Origin: Rhabditoides inermis
Taxonomy: Eukaryota > Nematoda > Chromadorea > Rhabditida > Rhabditidae
DNA length: 64,000 nt
Direction of reading: 5' to 3'
Assembly (NCBI GenBank): GCA_963966185.1
Contig: CAWZYM010000272.1
Location: 936,001-1,000,000 of the forward strand
The notes under the pieces are model-generated. The model had not been told where the DNA came from. It did no database searches and saw nothing but the letters and a program-made list of their open reading frames with translations. The translations under genes were made by a program, and so were the position numbers. Every line of letters starts with the position of its first letter. The first letter of the stretch is position 1. Below are positions 1 through 13,500 of the stretch, one piece after another.

Positions 1-1120
1 TGGAACTATCCTTGATTAGGAAAATTGTGGACGCAGACACATACGCGACAAGATCAACTTATCCACATCGTAGCCACTGTCACATTAGGTATGATGCAGA
101 TATTGAATGGATGTTGAAACTCACTTGAATGGAATAATTCAGGTCAATAATGCATTATAAGCGAATGATTAATGGATATGAACGCTGGCGTTAGCTGTGA
201 ACACGTAATGTGGATTTACAGTAACCCTTCGCTCTCGGGGCACACCATAAGATTTCTAAGGGCCGCTGTGAAAAGTCGTTCGGTATCTCATTCGTGAATA
301 AACGTGAATGTCGTCGAAACCTTTTAAGTGCCAAATTCCTGAATTTACACGTCAACAGACAAAATGGTAGTGGAAAGAAAAGGGGGGATGGGGCGGAGGA
401 AAACGATAGCACGAAATAATTGACAGGGAGAGGGCGAAGCAGAGAAGCGCATATAGATAGTTGGTCTATCATAACGAAGCCTTTATACTGGCGGTCGTTG
501 TTCGATTACCTCATTTCATTTCCGATCGACTCTACTAACTCGCACATCAGACAGAAAACAAAGAGAGAAAATACCTTCAGAAAACACGGTATTATAAACA
601 ACGAAAAAATGCATTCAGATAGTACAAAACTACAAAAACACAGTTCCACCCAGAAGTTGTCGAGTCGCGAGAGCCGAAACTGAGAAATTTCAAGGGCCAA
701 CCGGTGACGTGCTCAAGTGGGCTCTCACTGTTCCCTCTCCTCCTCTCCTCCTCTTCTTCCTTCTCCAACTCCAACACCTCATTGTTTTCGACGAAAACAC
801 ATCACAGGCAATACGCGCACATACACGCCAATCACGCGGAATTAGTGACGTAGTCGCTCCGTAAGCCGGCACACACACAGTGTAAGACTGGCTGCCGGTG
901 GCCGAGCATGCAACAATCTTCGAGGGGCAGAGAAGCGGAGTGGTTCGAAAGGTCGCCGGGCGGAAGGGCGTGAATGGGCAATTTCCCCCCGCCTCGCACT
1001 ACTCTTGACTCATTTGAGAGGCACGGATGCGGATAGCGATGATATCATATCAGCCGACATGTATGTATATACACAGACAATGCAAGGGGTGTCGCTTCGT
1101 GCTAAATTTTGCCGCTGCCG

Positions 1121-1166
<46 letters not shown>

Positions 1167-1323
1167 CTCTCTCTCGCTCTTTATAATATGCAAATGCATG
1201 CACATAGTGCTTATTTCTCATGTGGGTGGCTGGGAAGCTTGCTACAAAAAAAACTGAAAATGTGTGTTTTGAGTTAGAAAGCTGTTTTGGCGTGCTAGAG
1301 AAAACACTGGAAAGCAATGCGGC

Positions 1324-1388
<65 letters not shown>

Positions 1389-1540
1389 CACATTCACACA
1401 ACAACATTTCCACCACCATTCCAATTAGCTCGTCTTTTTATTGCGGAACAATTGGCCCATGGTCGACGTGGTCCTTGAGATCGGGGAGGGCTACGGTACT
1501 CCACATTCCGCGCGTGTCAGTCTGCGCGAGCGCGCGGCGC
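1..1540. other. Non-coding flank with CT microsatellites
   Basis: No ORF here looks like a protein. The stretch holds two long (CT)n tracts at about 1121-1161 and 1325-1383, which generate the Leu/Ser-rich and Arg/Glu-rich open frames found over them. It lies downstream of the small minus-strand gene ending at 1541, so part of it is presumably that gene's 3' UTR. I see no clear polyadenylation signal. Confidence 0.6.
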
Positions 1541-2532
1541 TCAGTCCTTGAACGAGGGCTGCAGGTCGAGCACCTCGTCTTCGAACACGGTCTCGAGTGT
1601 GGGGTCGAAGGTCTGCGAGGCGGACGAGCCGCACCGACGCAGCACTGCAACACAAATACAACAACTGCATGCGCAATGAGGGGAAGGGATGAGCGACGAA
1701 ACACACGTGCACTTTCCGCCCGCGCCACTCACGCATTCGCATTTCCATCACCGTTCAACGTTCGATGTGAAAGTGTGCATCGACAAGAGTTCGAAGATAC
1801 ATTGCAAAGTTCGAAATTTTCGTCAGGCGTCAGAACCGTTGGATTCATTGCCGCTAAGCCATGAAATCTTGTTTTACTAACGTCTAATCGAACGGGAAGT
1901 GATTTTTTTTGTTTGCTTTTTTTTGACATCTTCCTTCTTCCGCCTGCGTGGATTTTGTTAGAGAGATTCGACTTATTTTACTATGCACAGGTTCATTGAC
2001 ACAACACCGAGCGCATTAATATTATGTTTTATTATGGAATTATAATAATATTATGGAACGAAAAGTGCGGCTGGTGAGCTGATAGCTGATATCACCTGCT
2101 ATCGTACTGCTGGTCATTGCTTCAGGCGTATTTTCGCTCACGAAAACACGCCTGAAACGTTTCGAAATAGTTGTACTTTCCACTCCCATGCCAAACAAGT
2201 AAACCCAATTTCTCGGCTATAATACATGCACGTACTTTCAGTCACATTCGAGATAAACCTAGCACTCGTGGCAAGCCGTCAGGTGCCGCTAGTGCGTTCA
2301 GCAGGGGTTACTTCTAGTGATCTAGTGATCAGCCTGCTCTTTCCGCGAATCGATCGCACGGGGTTACTTTCACTTTTTGTGTATGCTTGGTGGAGTGCTC
2401 ACCGGGTCGGGGCGCGTCGTCGCTCCGTCTGCGGGTGGCACGCGGCGTCGGCGAGTACGACTTCACCTCCGTGTCCCCGATCGAGAACGAGACGCAACGC
2501 CGCTCCGGCACACGCTTGTGAACTGCGTACAT
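1541..2532 (-). CDS. Small RVSF-motif protein, paralogue A (77 aa, 2 exons)
   Basis: Two exons on the minus strand, 2403-2532 and 1541-1644, joined in phase 1 across a GTGAGC donor and TTGCAG acceptor, give a 77-residue protein starting at the ATG at 2532. I do not recognise the family. The N-terminal half carries ERRCVSFSIGDTEV, which fits the RVxF-type docking consensus for protein phosphatase 1. The middle is Arg/Ser/Pro-rich and looks disordered. The C-terminal half has FDPTLETVFEDE, then a short acidic tail. The gene at 5445-5716 has the same exon number, the same splice phase, and matching RVSF-x-IGD and FDP-x-LETV blocks, so the two are tandem duplicates. A TATA box lies about 85 bp upstream of the ATG. 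A PP1-binding regulator is inferred from a short motif only. There is no signal peptide or membrane segment. Confidence 0.7.
1645..2402 (-). other. Intron of paralogue A
   Basis: A 758-bp phase-1 intron with no coding signal seen. It is much longer than the 71-bp intron (5534-5604) at the same position in paralogue B, so intron length changed after duplication while the insertion site and phase were kept. Confidence 0.6.
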
Positions 2533-2815
2533 ATCCTGCAAGTGATGGTCAGCAATGCGATAGAGAGAACGGAGCGCTCGAGTGGCCGCATACTTTGATG
2601 TACACGTTTCGATTCGCTTTTATAGAACCGCGCGATTGGAGAGAAATGGGCGGGCGTCCCTATCGATTGAAAATACTGATTTCGTGATTTTTTGGGATGG
2701 ATTATGGTAGCCTGTGTCTGGGAAAGAGAGAGAAAGAGACAGGGGGCAAGAGAAAAGAGAAAGGAGGAGAGGAGAGGAAAGGAGAGAAATGAGAGGAAGA
2801 GCGAGCGAGTGAGTG

Positions 2816-2862
<47 letters not shown>

Positions 2863-5444
2863 GGGGCAGTCGGCCGCGTGATAAGAGAGGTAATTCCCGG
2901 TGGTAGCACTCTGAGTTATGAGAGGGGTGTCAAAATATAATATAGTGATTGTTTAATGTCGGCTTATTATGCAGTTGTTGTTGACTGGATGATTAGCAAA
3001 AACCACACCGCTCTTTCACTAACACACTCAATTTGGCGGTCTCTCAAGTCGCTGGAATCTGTTTCCGCGTCTGGATCGACCGCTTCCGGTGCATTTCGGG
3101 TATTCGGGTCGCAGCACATTTATGAACTGGAACGAAGCGTGTGCTGGTGCAGCCGGCCGGAATGTGTAGCATGTAGCCGCTTTCCCCCTCTCTTTTTCCC
3201 TCGCCCCCTCCTCTCTCTCTCTCCCTCTCTCTCTCTCTTCACTCCTTCTCACTACTACTGATAAATGCGACATGACAAACATGGTGGGGGTGGACTTTTG
3301 AAAAAGAGGGTGGACACCACACCGAATCGTGTGTGCACAAACATAGTATAGAGTCGTCTAGAAATCAAACAGCAAAGTAATCTGCCTGCTCTTTCTGCAA
3401 ATCTACTATCTACTGTGACCAAAAAAGATCGTGGCAAAAGTTTAGATTTGCAGTCAAGTATTAATGATTAAAAAAATTATGGGTTTTGTAATGTAGTTGG
3501 TAACGTGTGCTTTTCCAGGTTCCAACATGTAACGACAATCTATAAACGTTTGATTACGTGCGCTGTTATAGCACTTGCATACACATACACTTATCAAGAT
3601 TTGCCGATGTCTATCTCTCTTGCTCTCTGCGCTTGGCGTCACTCTCCATCGTTGTTTGTTTCGCAAGTATTACGAAACGCACGAACGTTTCGAAACAATG
3701 TTCAGTTTTACAACTGTGCGTAACTCTGAACCATAAACCAATTGCGGTCGCAGAACTCATCAGTGCATGTGCACACAACAGAGGTTTCTTCGGTTCTGTC
3801 AATTATTCTGTCAAGCTTATTAACACAGCAGCGTAGTAACGCTTCGCGCTAGTGTTTGACCGACATGACGCCATCATATCTATCTTCTTTCGTTTTCTCG
3901 CAGAAATGCGATTAGTTTCCGCAAACAATAGTGACGAGAGCCCGAGAGAGGAGGCAGTGGTTTCACCGCAGCGTTTTTTTCCTATCCAAATATACACTCG
4001 GTTTGGAAACCGCTGGTTCTAATACCATCGTGGTCAGTAGTTCAAAAACGCAGAGTCAATGGCCGTGACAAACCGAGTCTCGTTTCGATTATGCAAATCA
4101 TTTCGCTTTTGCAAAAAGTTCGATATGCCATTGGCATAATCCTCGTGAATGCGTAGCATGTAGCGTAGTAATAAACACGGACAAACCACGAGTGTTGTTT
4201 GGCGGATCAGTGAAATAGAAGTATAAAAGTACTGAAGATTAAACACTGACTCATCGGTTTCGTCAAGTGCATATGCATATAGCCAGTTGTTCAAAAATCA
4301 CGAAAACAACTCGCAAAGAGTGGATTTTGATCACAACAACTTTCACAAATGCTGACAACGATAAACTATAATCTTTTCACAGACTTTCACAATTGCGAGA
4401 TCATCGCCAAAAATCGGGGAAACCCGCTCTTTGAAACGCGGTATTTGTACTTGATAATCGCTACACATGACGCAGTAAAGTTGTTAGTTGCTACTACCAT
4501 AAACCATATCATAAGAAGTTTAGCCGATGCACCGCCAAAGAACAGTTTGTTCAGAAATTTCGCCTTTATCATCATGAGAAGCGAAAAAAATACCAATCAC
4601 ATAATACAATGTAACAATGCCTGACAACAATATACAATATCAAGCTCAAAACAAGACGCAATATGAACACGCAATAACATACTCAAAATCTGTGCATGGG
4701 TGTTCCGTGACTTTATATTGCTCATTTGTCCAAAGGTTTACACTATGTTAGCCATTGCGCAAAAATTGTGTTTGCGTTTCTCATGAACACTCGTTTGATC
4801 ATATGGTCTTGGACATCGGATCTCTACGGAGGTTTGAACTCTTCATATGGCTCTATAAATAACTACCAGTCATCTTCAAACATTCCCACTTTTTTGGTGT
4901 AATGAGGGAATATCTACGATTCCCTTTTCGAAATAAATGATCGATGTGTACAGAAGAGGTCAAGAAATCACATTGGTACTGATACTGTACTATGTGCTTG
5001 CAACAAGGTTCATACAACACTTTTAAACCTGGCTACAAGTATAAACGTCATAAAACTCAGAAATGAAAAACGAATGTGCTTATCGCACTAGCTCACCAGC
5101 CTAGCACCAGCCCCACCGAAACCATATTGCCAGCAGAAGTTGCAAACTCCCCCCCCCCCCCAAAAAAAAAAGAAGAAGAGAAATTCTCGGAAAAAAATAA
5201 AGTAATCTTTATATTGTCTTCAATGTACATTTCAATGCGCGCAAAAAGGTATATATACAAGTATGTACAAGTAAGAGTGTAAGTGGAATGGAGCGTGGCG
5301 GGGGGGAGAGAGAGAGTATCACAGTCCGTGTCATGTTGAGATCTGTCGACTATGCGAGTATGCTCGGAGTCTTCGTGGTACGCCGGCGTGAGTGTGTGTC
5401 AGTCACGCGGGGCGGACTCCGCGGACATCGTCGGTCTTCTCCAT
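2533..5444. other. Spacer between the two small paralogues
   Basis: Beyond the promoter of paralogue A this holds a (GA)n tract at about 2817-2857, a CT-rich stretch near 3210-3240 and a poly-C/poly-A run near 5150-5170. None of the open frames (60-92 codons) shows codon patterns, domains or splice partners I can support. Part is probably the 3' UTR of paralogue B. Confidence 0.5.
2617..2625 (-). promoter_or_regulatory. TATA box of paralogue A
   Basis: CTATAAAAG on the minus strand, about 85 bp before the ATG of the 77-aa gene. A TGGGCGG-type GC box sits about 25 bp further upstream (plus strand about 2646-2655). The paralogue at 5716 has the same TATA plus GC-box arrangement, which supports both as real core promoters. 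Confidence 0.6.
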
Positions 5445-5716
5445 CTACGCCATCTTCTCGCCCTCCTCCTCCTCGACCGTCTCCAGAATCGGATCGAACG
5501 GCGGCGGCGACGCAGAGTGCACGCGGCGCTTCTCTGCAAAGAATATCATTACAGTTCGGCACACGAGTATGGGTATACTGTGGGAAGCGTAGCAATGTGC
5601 TCACCGTAGAACGTCGGCGCGTGCTCCCTCCTTCTGTGGTAGCGCACCGCGGAGACGGCGGAAATGACGTCAGAGTCGCCGATCATAAAAGAGACGCGCT
5701 TCTTCTCGGCCTTCAT
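5445..5716 (-). CDS. Small RVSF-motif protein, paralogue B (66 aa, 2 exons)
   Basis: Exons 5605-5716 and 5445-5533 on the minus strand join in phase 1 to give 66 residues from the ATG at 5716. The product begins MKAEKKRVSFMIGDSDV, a strong RVxF protein-phosphatase-1 docking motif preceded by basic residues. It passes through an Arg/His-rich linker and ends with FDPILETVEEEEGEKMA. Alignment by eye with the 77-aa gene at 1541-2532 shows two conserved blocks, [R/C]VSF-x-IGD and FDP-[TI]-LETV, separated by a variable linker where the intron falls. Both lie on the same strand about 3 kb apart, each with its own TATA box. No known family is recognised. A small cytoplasmic phosphatase regulator is a guess from the motif alone. 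Confidence 0.72.
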
Positions 5717-5784
5717 AGTGGAATAGTGGTGAGTGGTGAGTGGACTCGGATATGAGTTGTGAGACTCACTGGCGCCTCGCTCGC

Positions 5785-5795
5785 TATATATATAC
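5785..5795 (-). promoter_or_regulatory. TATA box of paralogue B
   Basis: A TATATATATAG core on the minus strand, about 70 bp upstream of the ATG at 5716. A TGGGCGGCG GC box at about 5813-5821 lies about 20 bp further upstream, echoing the promoter of paralogue A. Confidence 0.55.
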
Positions 5796-5821
5796 GCGAC
5801 GTGCACCCAAAGTGGGCGGCG

Positions 5822-6876
5822 CCTCGCCGCCCTTTTTGATTTATTGGCCGGGGGAAACCCGACCATGTACCCATGTGACTTTTTGTGCGGAGCGCCTTAG
5901 AGGTTCTCTACGGTCGCCATACACAGAGAGAGAGGTGCGAGCGACAGAAAATTGATGGACAAATATTTGATGGGGCGATTTGAATGCGAGCGGTGCGGCG
6001 CGCAAATCTTCGAAAATGGACACACGAACGCGCGCGCGCGAGACAGAAAGAGCAAACCGGCAACGACTTTCGAAGAGTCTCGCCTTATTTTATTTCTTGC
6101 GTACTCTGTTCCTTGTGCTGTTGGAGTCATCATAAGAGGTGTCGAGTCACAATGTGTTTACATGCCATTATTCTCCGCTGTGTAACACCACATCAACACC
6201 ACACTTCATCGTGATACCAAGTGCGCTCCAGCGAAATCACACGTCTTAGCGACATTCCCACGACCCTGCTCACACGTTCACACAAAGTGCATTACAGTAA
6301 CCCCGCGCGCGCCTCCGAAGAACGATCAGATGTCCGCGCGCGCTGTGTTGTAAGGTTGTAATCCTATTACAAGTCAATACACCAACATGTTGACCAAATA
6401 GTCCCGCGTGCCATCTATCATTTGAAAAGTGTAGTTGATCACAGAATGGGATACCACCTCGAAAGAAGTATTTTACGAAGACTCGTTAGATGACGCTACC
6501 GTATCCCGCAACTTGACATCAACAAGATTGTAGCTCTGCGATTTGCATGAACGGTGTTGATAACTCTAAATCACAACTCTCTAGACTTCCTATGAATGCT
6601 CATAGTTTATTTTCCAGTGTACAGCTGAGTTCGGCATCGATATTATCAGAACGTGTATCCCGCAAGCCGCAAGTTTCTATCCGAAATATGCATGCGTATT
6701 TGTATGGCATTTGTCTGTATTCTCTTATGACGATAGCGAAAACAGCTCACAGAAAGCCTTGAAAACAATTTCCGCATACATGCCTGTCGTTGTCTTTTCT
6801 CGCAACAAAATTATCTCACATTCACTGCAAAAACAAGTTTTCTCTTTTGTATTTGGTCGAAGAACTGCACAGGTGG

Positions 6877-6928
<52 letters not shown>

Positions 6929-7525
6929 GTTAGAGATTTGAAAAACAAAAGCGACGCGATTTTTGCGAATTGCTCTGATCCGGCGATTGAACTTTTCGCT
7001 TGCTCAAAAATCGGACAGCGCTCGTAAACGATCCAAATCTATATCTATATGCCATATCCCCCTACAAAAGTCGGAATAGATCAAACCGTCAAAAACTCAC
7101 GGGTCGGCCGACCAGTGCCTCAAAAAATGTGATCATGCCTGGTTTCGCATTTTAAACCTCTTTTCCCCTTTTGTCCATTGGTGAATTCGACAAATCGCAC
7201 AGAGAACGCACCCATAAAACTGTATGCGTTTTGCAAAGGGCCGTTGACTTTTGCATCTTCGCATTCCCATATTTGCCTCAAGCTTCTTCAATGTTTACAA
7301 ACCTAACACCACAAACTTCGAAAGAACGTTTATCTATACAATATGCGTCGATAAATCACAGCATTTCACACAGCTCTCGATAAGTTACACAGTATTCGCT
7401 ATACAGACACATCGGGGGGGGGGGGGGGTTAGTCAACCAGAAACACCGAGTAAAACTCTCCAGAATCTCTCTACACAAGTTAGATTGAGTGAGTGGTGGT
7501 CAAAGAGAAAAGAGGAAGTGTCGAA
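5822..7525. other. Spacer between paralogue B and the HGS 3' end
   Basis: No gene recognised. Contents seen: a (GA)n tract at about 6882-6923 and a run of about 14 G at 7412-7427. The right part is expected to include the 3' UTR of HGS (stop codon at 7526-7528, minus strand). Confidence 0.5.
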
Positions 7526-10500
7526 TCAATCAAACGATATCAGCAACTCCTCTTTGACAGGCGCCGCTGGCTCTGCAATCAAGTCATCCAAGTCGGCTGC
7601 GCGACATTCCGGTCAATTATGAGAAAGTGAGCAACGCTCTCAGTAAACGTGTGACGCAAACGACAGCATCAACACTCATCTCCCCACTCACCAGGAGCTG
7701 CAACGGGCGCGGCGGCGGCGGCAGGCTGCTGGTACTGCTGCTGCTGCTGCTGCATCGGCTGCAACTCTCCGCTCATCTCTCACAAACGCAAACCATACTC
7801 TTTCCACACCACTACAATGCCCCAATCCAACACCCCACTCACCGCTTGGTAGTGCTGCTGCTGGTCGGGGTACTGCTGGGCCGGAACATGCTGGGCAGCC
7901 GGATCCTGGTACTGCTGCTGCTGGGCCTGCTGGGCCTGCTGGGCCGGCTGGCCCGGCTGACTGGGCTGGGCATAGTGATGCTGCTCGGCCGGCGCCGCGT
8001 ACTGAGCATACTGCTGCTGATGTTGCTGCTGCGGGTACTGCTGACCGTACTGCTGCTGCTGCTGAAAAGAAAAACGAAAACGATAAAACAAGTGGCTGCT
8101 GCATGCCGCGCACCTGGTAGGCATAGTGCTGCTGCTGCTGCTGTCCATTCATCGCACCAGCAGAGGCGGCGGCGGCGGCGGCGGCGGGCGCGGCAGACTG
8201 TCCATTGTGCACATGTCCTTGCTGCATACCGTACGGCGGCGGGTGCGACTGCTGCTGACCGGCATAGCCGGCATGCGCCTGGTACTGCTGCTGCTGCTGC
8301 TGCTGCTGTGGGTACGCAACGCCTGCAACACACCACTGTCATTCAGATGACGTCTTTTCGAAACAGCAAGTAACGACGATAACGCCATGACACGGTTAGT
8401 GATATACCCCATTGCCAACCATACACAAGTCAGAACACTGCCCAGACACACACACACACCCGGCTGCTGCTGCTGTTGGTAGTAGGGCATGGGCTGTCCC
8501 ACTCCCCCTCCACCTCCGCGGCGCGCCTGCATCTCCTGCTCCTGGAACTTCTGCAGAGCCACGTGACGCTGGTACAACAGCATCTCCTGAAAGAGGGTGG
8601 GTGAGAGAGGGAGAGGGAGAGGGGGTGAGAGAGGGAGAGGGAGAGGGAGAGGGAGAGGGAGAGGGAGAGGGAGAGGGAGAGGGAGAGGGAGAGAAAGAGA
8701 GGAGAGAGAGAGAGAGAGAAGGGACCACGCACGTGCTTCTTCTGCCGCATCATCTCCAACTTGGTCATCATCTGCTGCTGCTTCACACGCTGGCGCTCCT
8801 AAAAAATGAATAAAAGTATTTTCTTTAAAAATATTTTCTTCATATTCCTACTACAATAATTCATGCAATTAGGATGAAAATAAACATGTTTCTCAATTTC
8901 TGCATCTTGCAACGCGCATTGCTCGCCTAGAGTACACGTCCACTCGTATATGGTCGACAATAAGGCACGATCAGCCATCATTATCATACACTCCAATCTC
9001 TTATCGGGCAGTCGTTCGTTGATGTCTTGTTTGACAACATCTTGATTGCATCGACTCGAGTGCGCTCGGCACTAACTTGAACCCACACTACACTCGCGTA
9101 CACTACGCAAGACTGCATCGCGGGCCGGGCATAATTTGCATTCCGTACCCGAATTTCGAAACTACGACTACTCACCAAACTACGCATATTCGACATGTGC
9201 GTCAATGGTCTTTGTTCATACTTATCTCCACATTTTCCCCGTCAAATGCGCCTATGACAAAAATCACACCAGGGGACCAAATAATTAAATCGCTAACGCA
9301 GATTGCATATGCGAGTGTGAGGGAGAGCCGCGTGCTCATATCCAGCCAACTTGAATAAACAAACATTCATTCTAATTTTCTAATCAATCCATCATTCACA
9401 TTTACAGATATTGGTACCGTCTTCACTTCCTGGCGCTCTCTCTCTCTCTCTTCACTTCCTGGCGCTATTCGTACACTCGTCCACACAAGGAACACATATA
9501 CTGGACACATGATTTAATTTCATCTAAAAACGTGAGAGCAGCGCATTGTGGACCGGCTCTAATTCGCATTTCACCTGCTCCGGACCACACACGCTCTCCA
9601 ATTGCATCCTGCACTACTCATAGTCAACAAGCGTGTCAATGGTCTGAGTTTATGCACATTTCCACCACTGTCAATCCGTCGGAAAAAATAACTCACTATG
9701 ACAAAAATCACTGCCATACCACCAGGCGACCAAGAGATTAAATCACCGCACATGACAATGCCAGTGATAGGGACGAACAATTTGCATTAACTATCCACGC
9801 TCTCTCTCTCTCTCTCTTTCTCTTTCTCTCTCTTTCTCTCTCTTTCTCCCTCCCTTCCCAATATCTCTCTCTCTCCATCCCTGCCTCAATGGACATTGCG
9901 TGCGCCATAAACTCGCGAATAAAAAACGTGACGCCGACTAAATCAGCTAAATCACAGTCACGTTTTGGGGATAGATGGAGGGAAAAATACACGGCGTGAC
10001 CAGACCAGAGCACGAAAGTGCTGATCGCGCCGAAAACAACTAATAACACACTCGACAAACCTGCTAATGGCTACCGAGTCAAACTCGACGAGTTCACACA
10101 ATCATAAACGTAAACACGTCAGATTGACGCATGTATAGATCGAGATAACAAAATCAGCAGTCCTTACAGGAATCTCTGTTCCTTGGTACTCTCAAGTCAT
10201 ATTCCACAATTCCACTGTCACGTTCCTTCTAGCCTTCTACACAGTGTTTCAGAGTATTTGGGGGGGACTAATCAAACAATGAATGCTCCAGCCATGCTCC
10301 ATCTCGCTGTCAGGAAACGCAATCCCTATCCCCCCCTATCTAGCTCCTCCCTCCCCCCTCACCATACATGATTTAGTGGCGCATGAAAGTAGACCCCCAT
10401 GCTTTCTAGAAGGTCGGAAATGGAAGACCCCCATGTTTTAAAGCAGTAATTAATCGCATAGGTATACCCCCCATGTTTTTGAAACATTTTCGAGGAAAGA

Positions 10501-13500
10501 CCCCTTCTGTTTTAGGAAAGTGCCTTCGCCCACGATATCATGTATGCCCCTCACCTCCTCCCTTTGCCGTCTCTCGTGGGCGTGCTCCTCGCGCAGTGCA
10601 TCCACCGCCTGCCTCGCCTCGGCCGCGTGCGCCACGTGGTCCTGCAGCGACTCCAGGTACGCTGCAAGGGCCCGGGTTCAATATGATCAGTCATCTCTGC
10701 AGTTGTATGACAGAATAAGACACTAACACGAGAGCGATCGGCTGAAAAAAATCAAAAGCCGAACACGCCAAAACGCCCAAAATTTCTATTTTTCTCGGCC
10801 CTCAACTGTCTTCATATTACACGATTGATGTAGTGGCGTGATCTCACTGACAACATCGTATGATTCTGAACGATTCCATAAAACCCACATCTCTCCACGT
10901 CAATGTGGTTCATCCTGCCGAGCACACCGGCGTGCGCCTCAGTCAGACGGAGAAAGAGCTGCTGAAAGAGGCAAGGGACAGTGATGTGACTCTCGAGAAA
11001 GCACAACCATGCAGATACTCAAAACTCAACGACTCTCTCCTTCCCCCCTGCCTCTCTCTCTCTCTCTCTCCCTCTCACCTGGATGCCGACGTCGTTGGCG
11101 ATGGAGCGTCCGCGCATCGTCGACGAACGAATGCGGTTCACCATCACGTCGATCTGAAAGCGAATACACGTCGTACACTCTATTGTCAGCTATCCTTCAC
11201 GTCAGCGACCAACTAGTCGGTTGCGTAACTACATTTTTTTTTTTACAAATTTTAACTTTACAATAGCTAATTCTACATTCTACTGCATCAATACTTAATT
11301 TGAATTAAATGAAAAATCTTCACAGTTCAAACCGTCAACACCATTTTCATATCAACCTCTTTGTCGAACCTTTTCTAGCACGCATTAGTGGTGGGATAAC
11401 ACACAGCACATCAGTGCCAAATTCGATTTCGCACACGCATATTTCTCTCTCTTCGCCAAACCAGTACGCGGCGAGTAGCCTCGAGAATTGTGGTCAAGGC
11501 AAGACCATCCCCGATGCGCTATAAAACGGAAACGGTGATCAGAGAAATACGCGCGCACACTCGAACGCCTTTTTATACCAAGGTAAGTTTTTTTTTTAAC
11601 TGCCTGATTTCGCTAAAAATTTAGAAAGCCGTTTTCAACTGCTTTATAACACACGAAACCGTGAAAGATTTTACACAACCACCTGTTCTCTTTCCTGATT
11701 CTGTTTTTGTGATCTGGTAGACCGTGCTCTAATCAGCTCGGACTTATTGCAAGCTGACGACAAATCATGTTTGCACAGATATGGAGTGCGAGACGACGAA
11801 ACAAGTGTTCTACCGAGTGGTTGGCTACACGTCGCTCGTCGTCGCCGCCCTCTCCATTCTCTCCGTCTGCATCACCCTGCCCATCGTCTACAACCACGTA
11901 CACCATGTTAGAGAGCAAATCATGACAGAGCTCGAAACGTGCCAGGTGTGAACTATCTTTTCGTTCCATAAATATTACTACACCCTACATTCCTCTTTTG
12001 CAGCACACTGCCTCTGCCACTTGGCGGGACATCCACACCCTCGCCTCCTCCCCTGTCCCCTCTGCCAATCGCACTGCCCGCCAGACAGGATACGACTCAT
12101 TTGTCGCCGGCCCTCTCAGTCCCAGCTATGGGGGACAGGCTCAGTGCAACGGCTGCTGCCAGCCGGGACCCGGCGGTCCGATGGGCGCGCCTGGCCGCCC
12201 TGGACGCCCCGGCAGACCCGGAGCCGCGGGCCTTCCCGGCTGTCCTGGTCGCCCGCCGCAGAAGCCTTGTCAGCCAATGAACCCTCCTCCCTGCCGTCCC
12301 TGTCCCAGAGGCCGTCCCGGTCCGCCCGGTCCCCCCGGCCTGCCCGGATTGAACGGAATGCCCGGCGGACCTGGCGCGATGGGCCATGCTGGAACACCCG
12401 GCACACCGGGACACAAGGGACCGCCCGGCGGACACGGCCTGCCCGGCAAGCAGGGAGCACCCGGTCGCTCGTCCTCCTCTGGCTACGCTGCTCCCATGCC
12501 CGGTCCCCCAGGTCCGCCCGGCCATGGCGGCCCCATTGGCGCACCCGGACCCGCCGGTCTGCCCGGCATGGACGGTCTACCCGGCGCTCCCGGCCACAAG
12601 GGTCCTCCGGGAATGAACGGTGCGCCCGGATCCGATGGTCACCCAGGCACGGCGGGCGCTCGCGGATACGACGCGGGCAGTGGCGAGAAGGGCATCTGCC
12701 CCAAGTACTGTGCCATCGACGGCGGAGTCTTCTTCGAGGACGGAACCATGCGGCGGCGGTAGAGTAGAGAGGAGACAGATCGATGCAAATAAAACCATGT
12801 CAACAACACCCCTGTCTTGAAAATACGCCACAGCCCACTAACAGATAAATCAACGACCGTCGTTTTTTTGTGTGATAATGACTCCATGATAGCAAATTTG
12901 TTCAGGACGTTAACTTTTTCGATCTTGTAAATAAAACATCAAAAAGGTTGAACTAGACAAGCGACGAGACGGCTCCTCTCCTCACCTGTTCTTTGAGCGA
13001 CGCGCAGAACGCGTTCACCTCGGCCTCTTCGGCCTGATCAGACGGCGCGAGACTGGATGCAACCTGAAAACACGAGAGAACATGTCGCAAACAATCAGTT
13101 TTTTTTCGCGAAAATTAAACCATTGCCGAACGTTTCTTGTTCCGCAAATTTCGAAAAGATGTGTGAGAACATCAACCCATGTGGAACAGTGGAACCCCTC
13201 CATCCCTCCCTCCCCCTTCTCTTCTCTCCCCTCACCTCCTGCTGCTGAATGGCCATCTGCGGGGGCGGGGTGCCGACAAGGGTGGCGCCGGCCGAGCCGG
13301 CCACAGAGTTGAACGAGCTCTCCGAAGGCAGCGGCGCCGACGGACCGTCGCTCTGCGAACGAGACGATAGCGATGTGTCATGTGTTACAAATCAGCCAGT
13401 CTTCAAAACACTCCCGAACACAGAGACAGCCCTTGTATAATATACACAAACCATGGCCTCACCTTGACAGGCGCGCCCTGCACCGCGCCGCCCTCCTTCT

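Noticed and set aside
1005..1419. Open frames rich in Ser-Leu or Arg-Glu on both strands
   Set aside because: Products of (CT)n/(GA)n repeats; the same applies at 50088-50660, 63124-63512 and elsewhere.
5662..5672. CRE palindrome TGACGTCA
   Set aside because: Lies within codons of paralogue B for Ser-Asp-Val-Ile; coding use explains it.
7627..8373. 248-codon Leu/Arg-rich plus-strand frame
   Set aside because: Antisense shadow of the Gln-rich exons of HGS.
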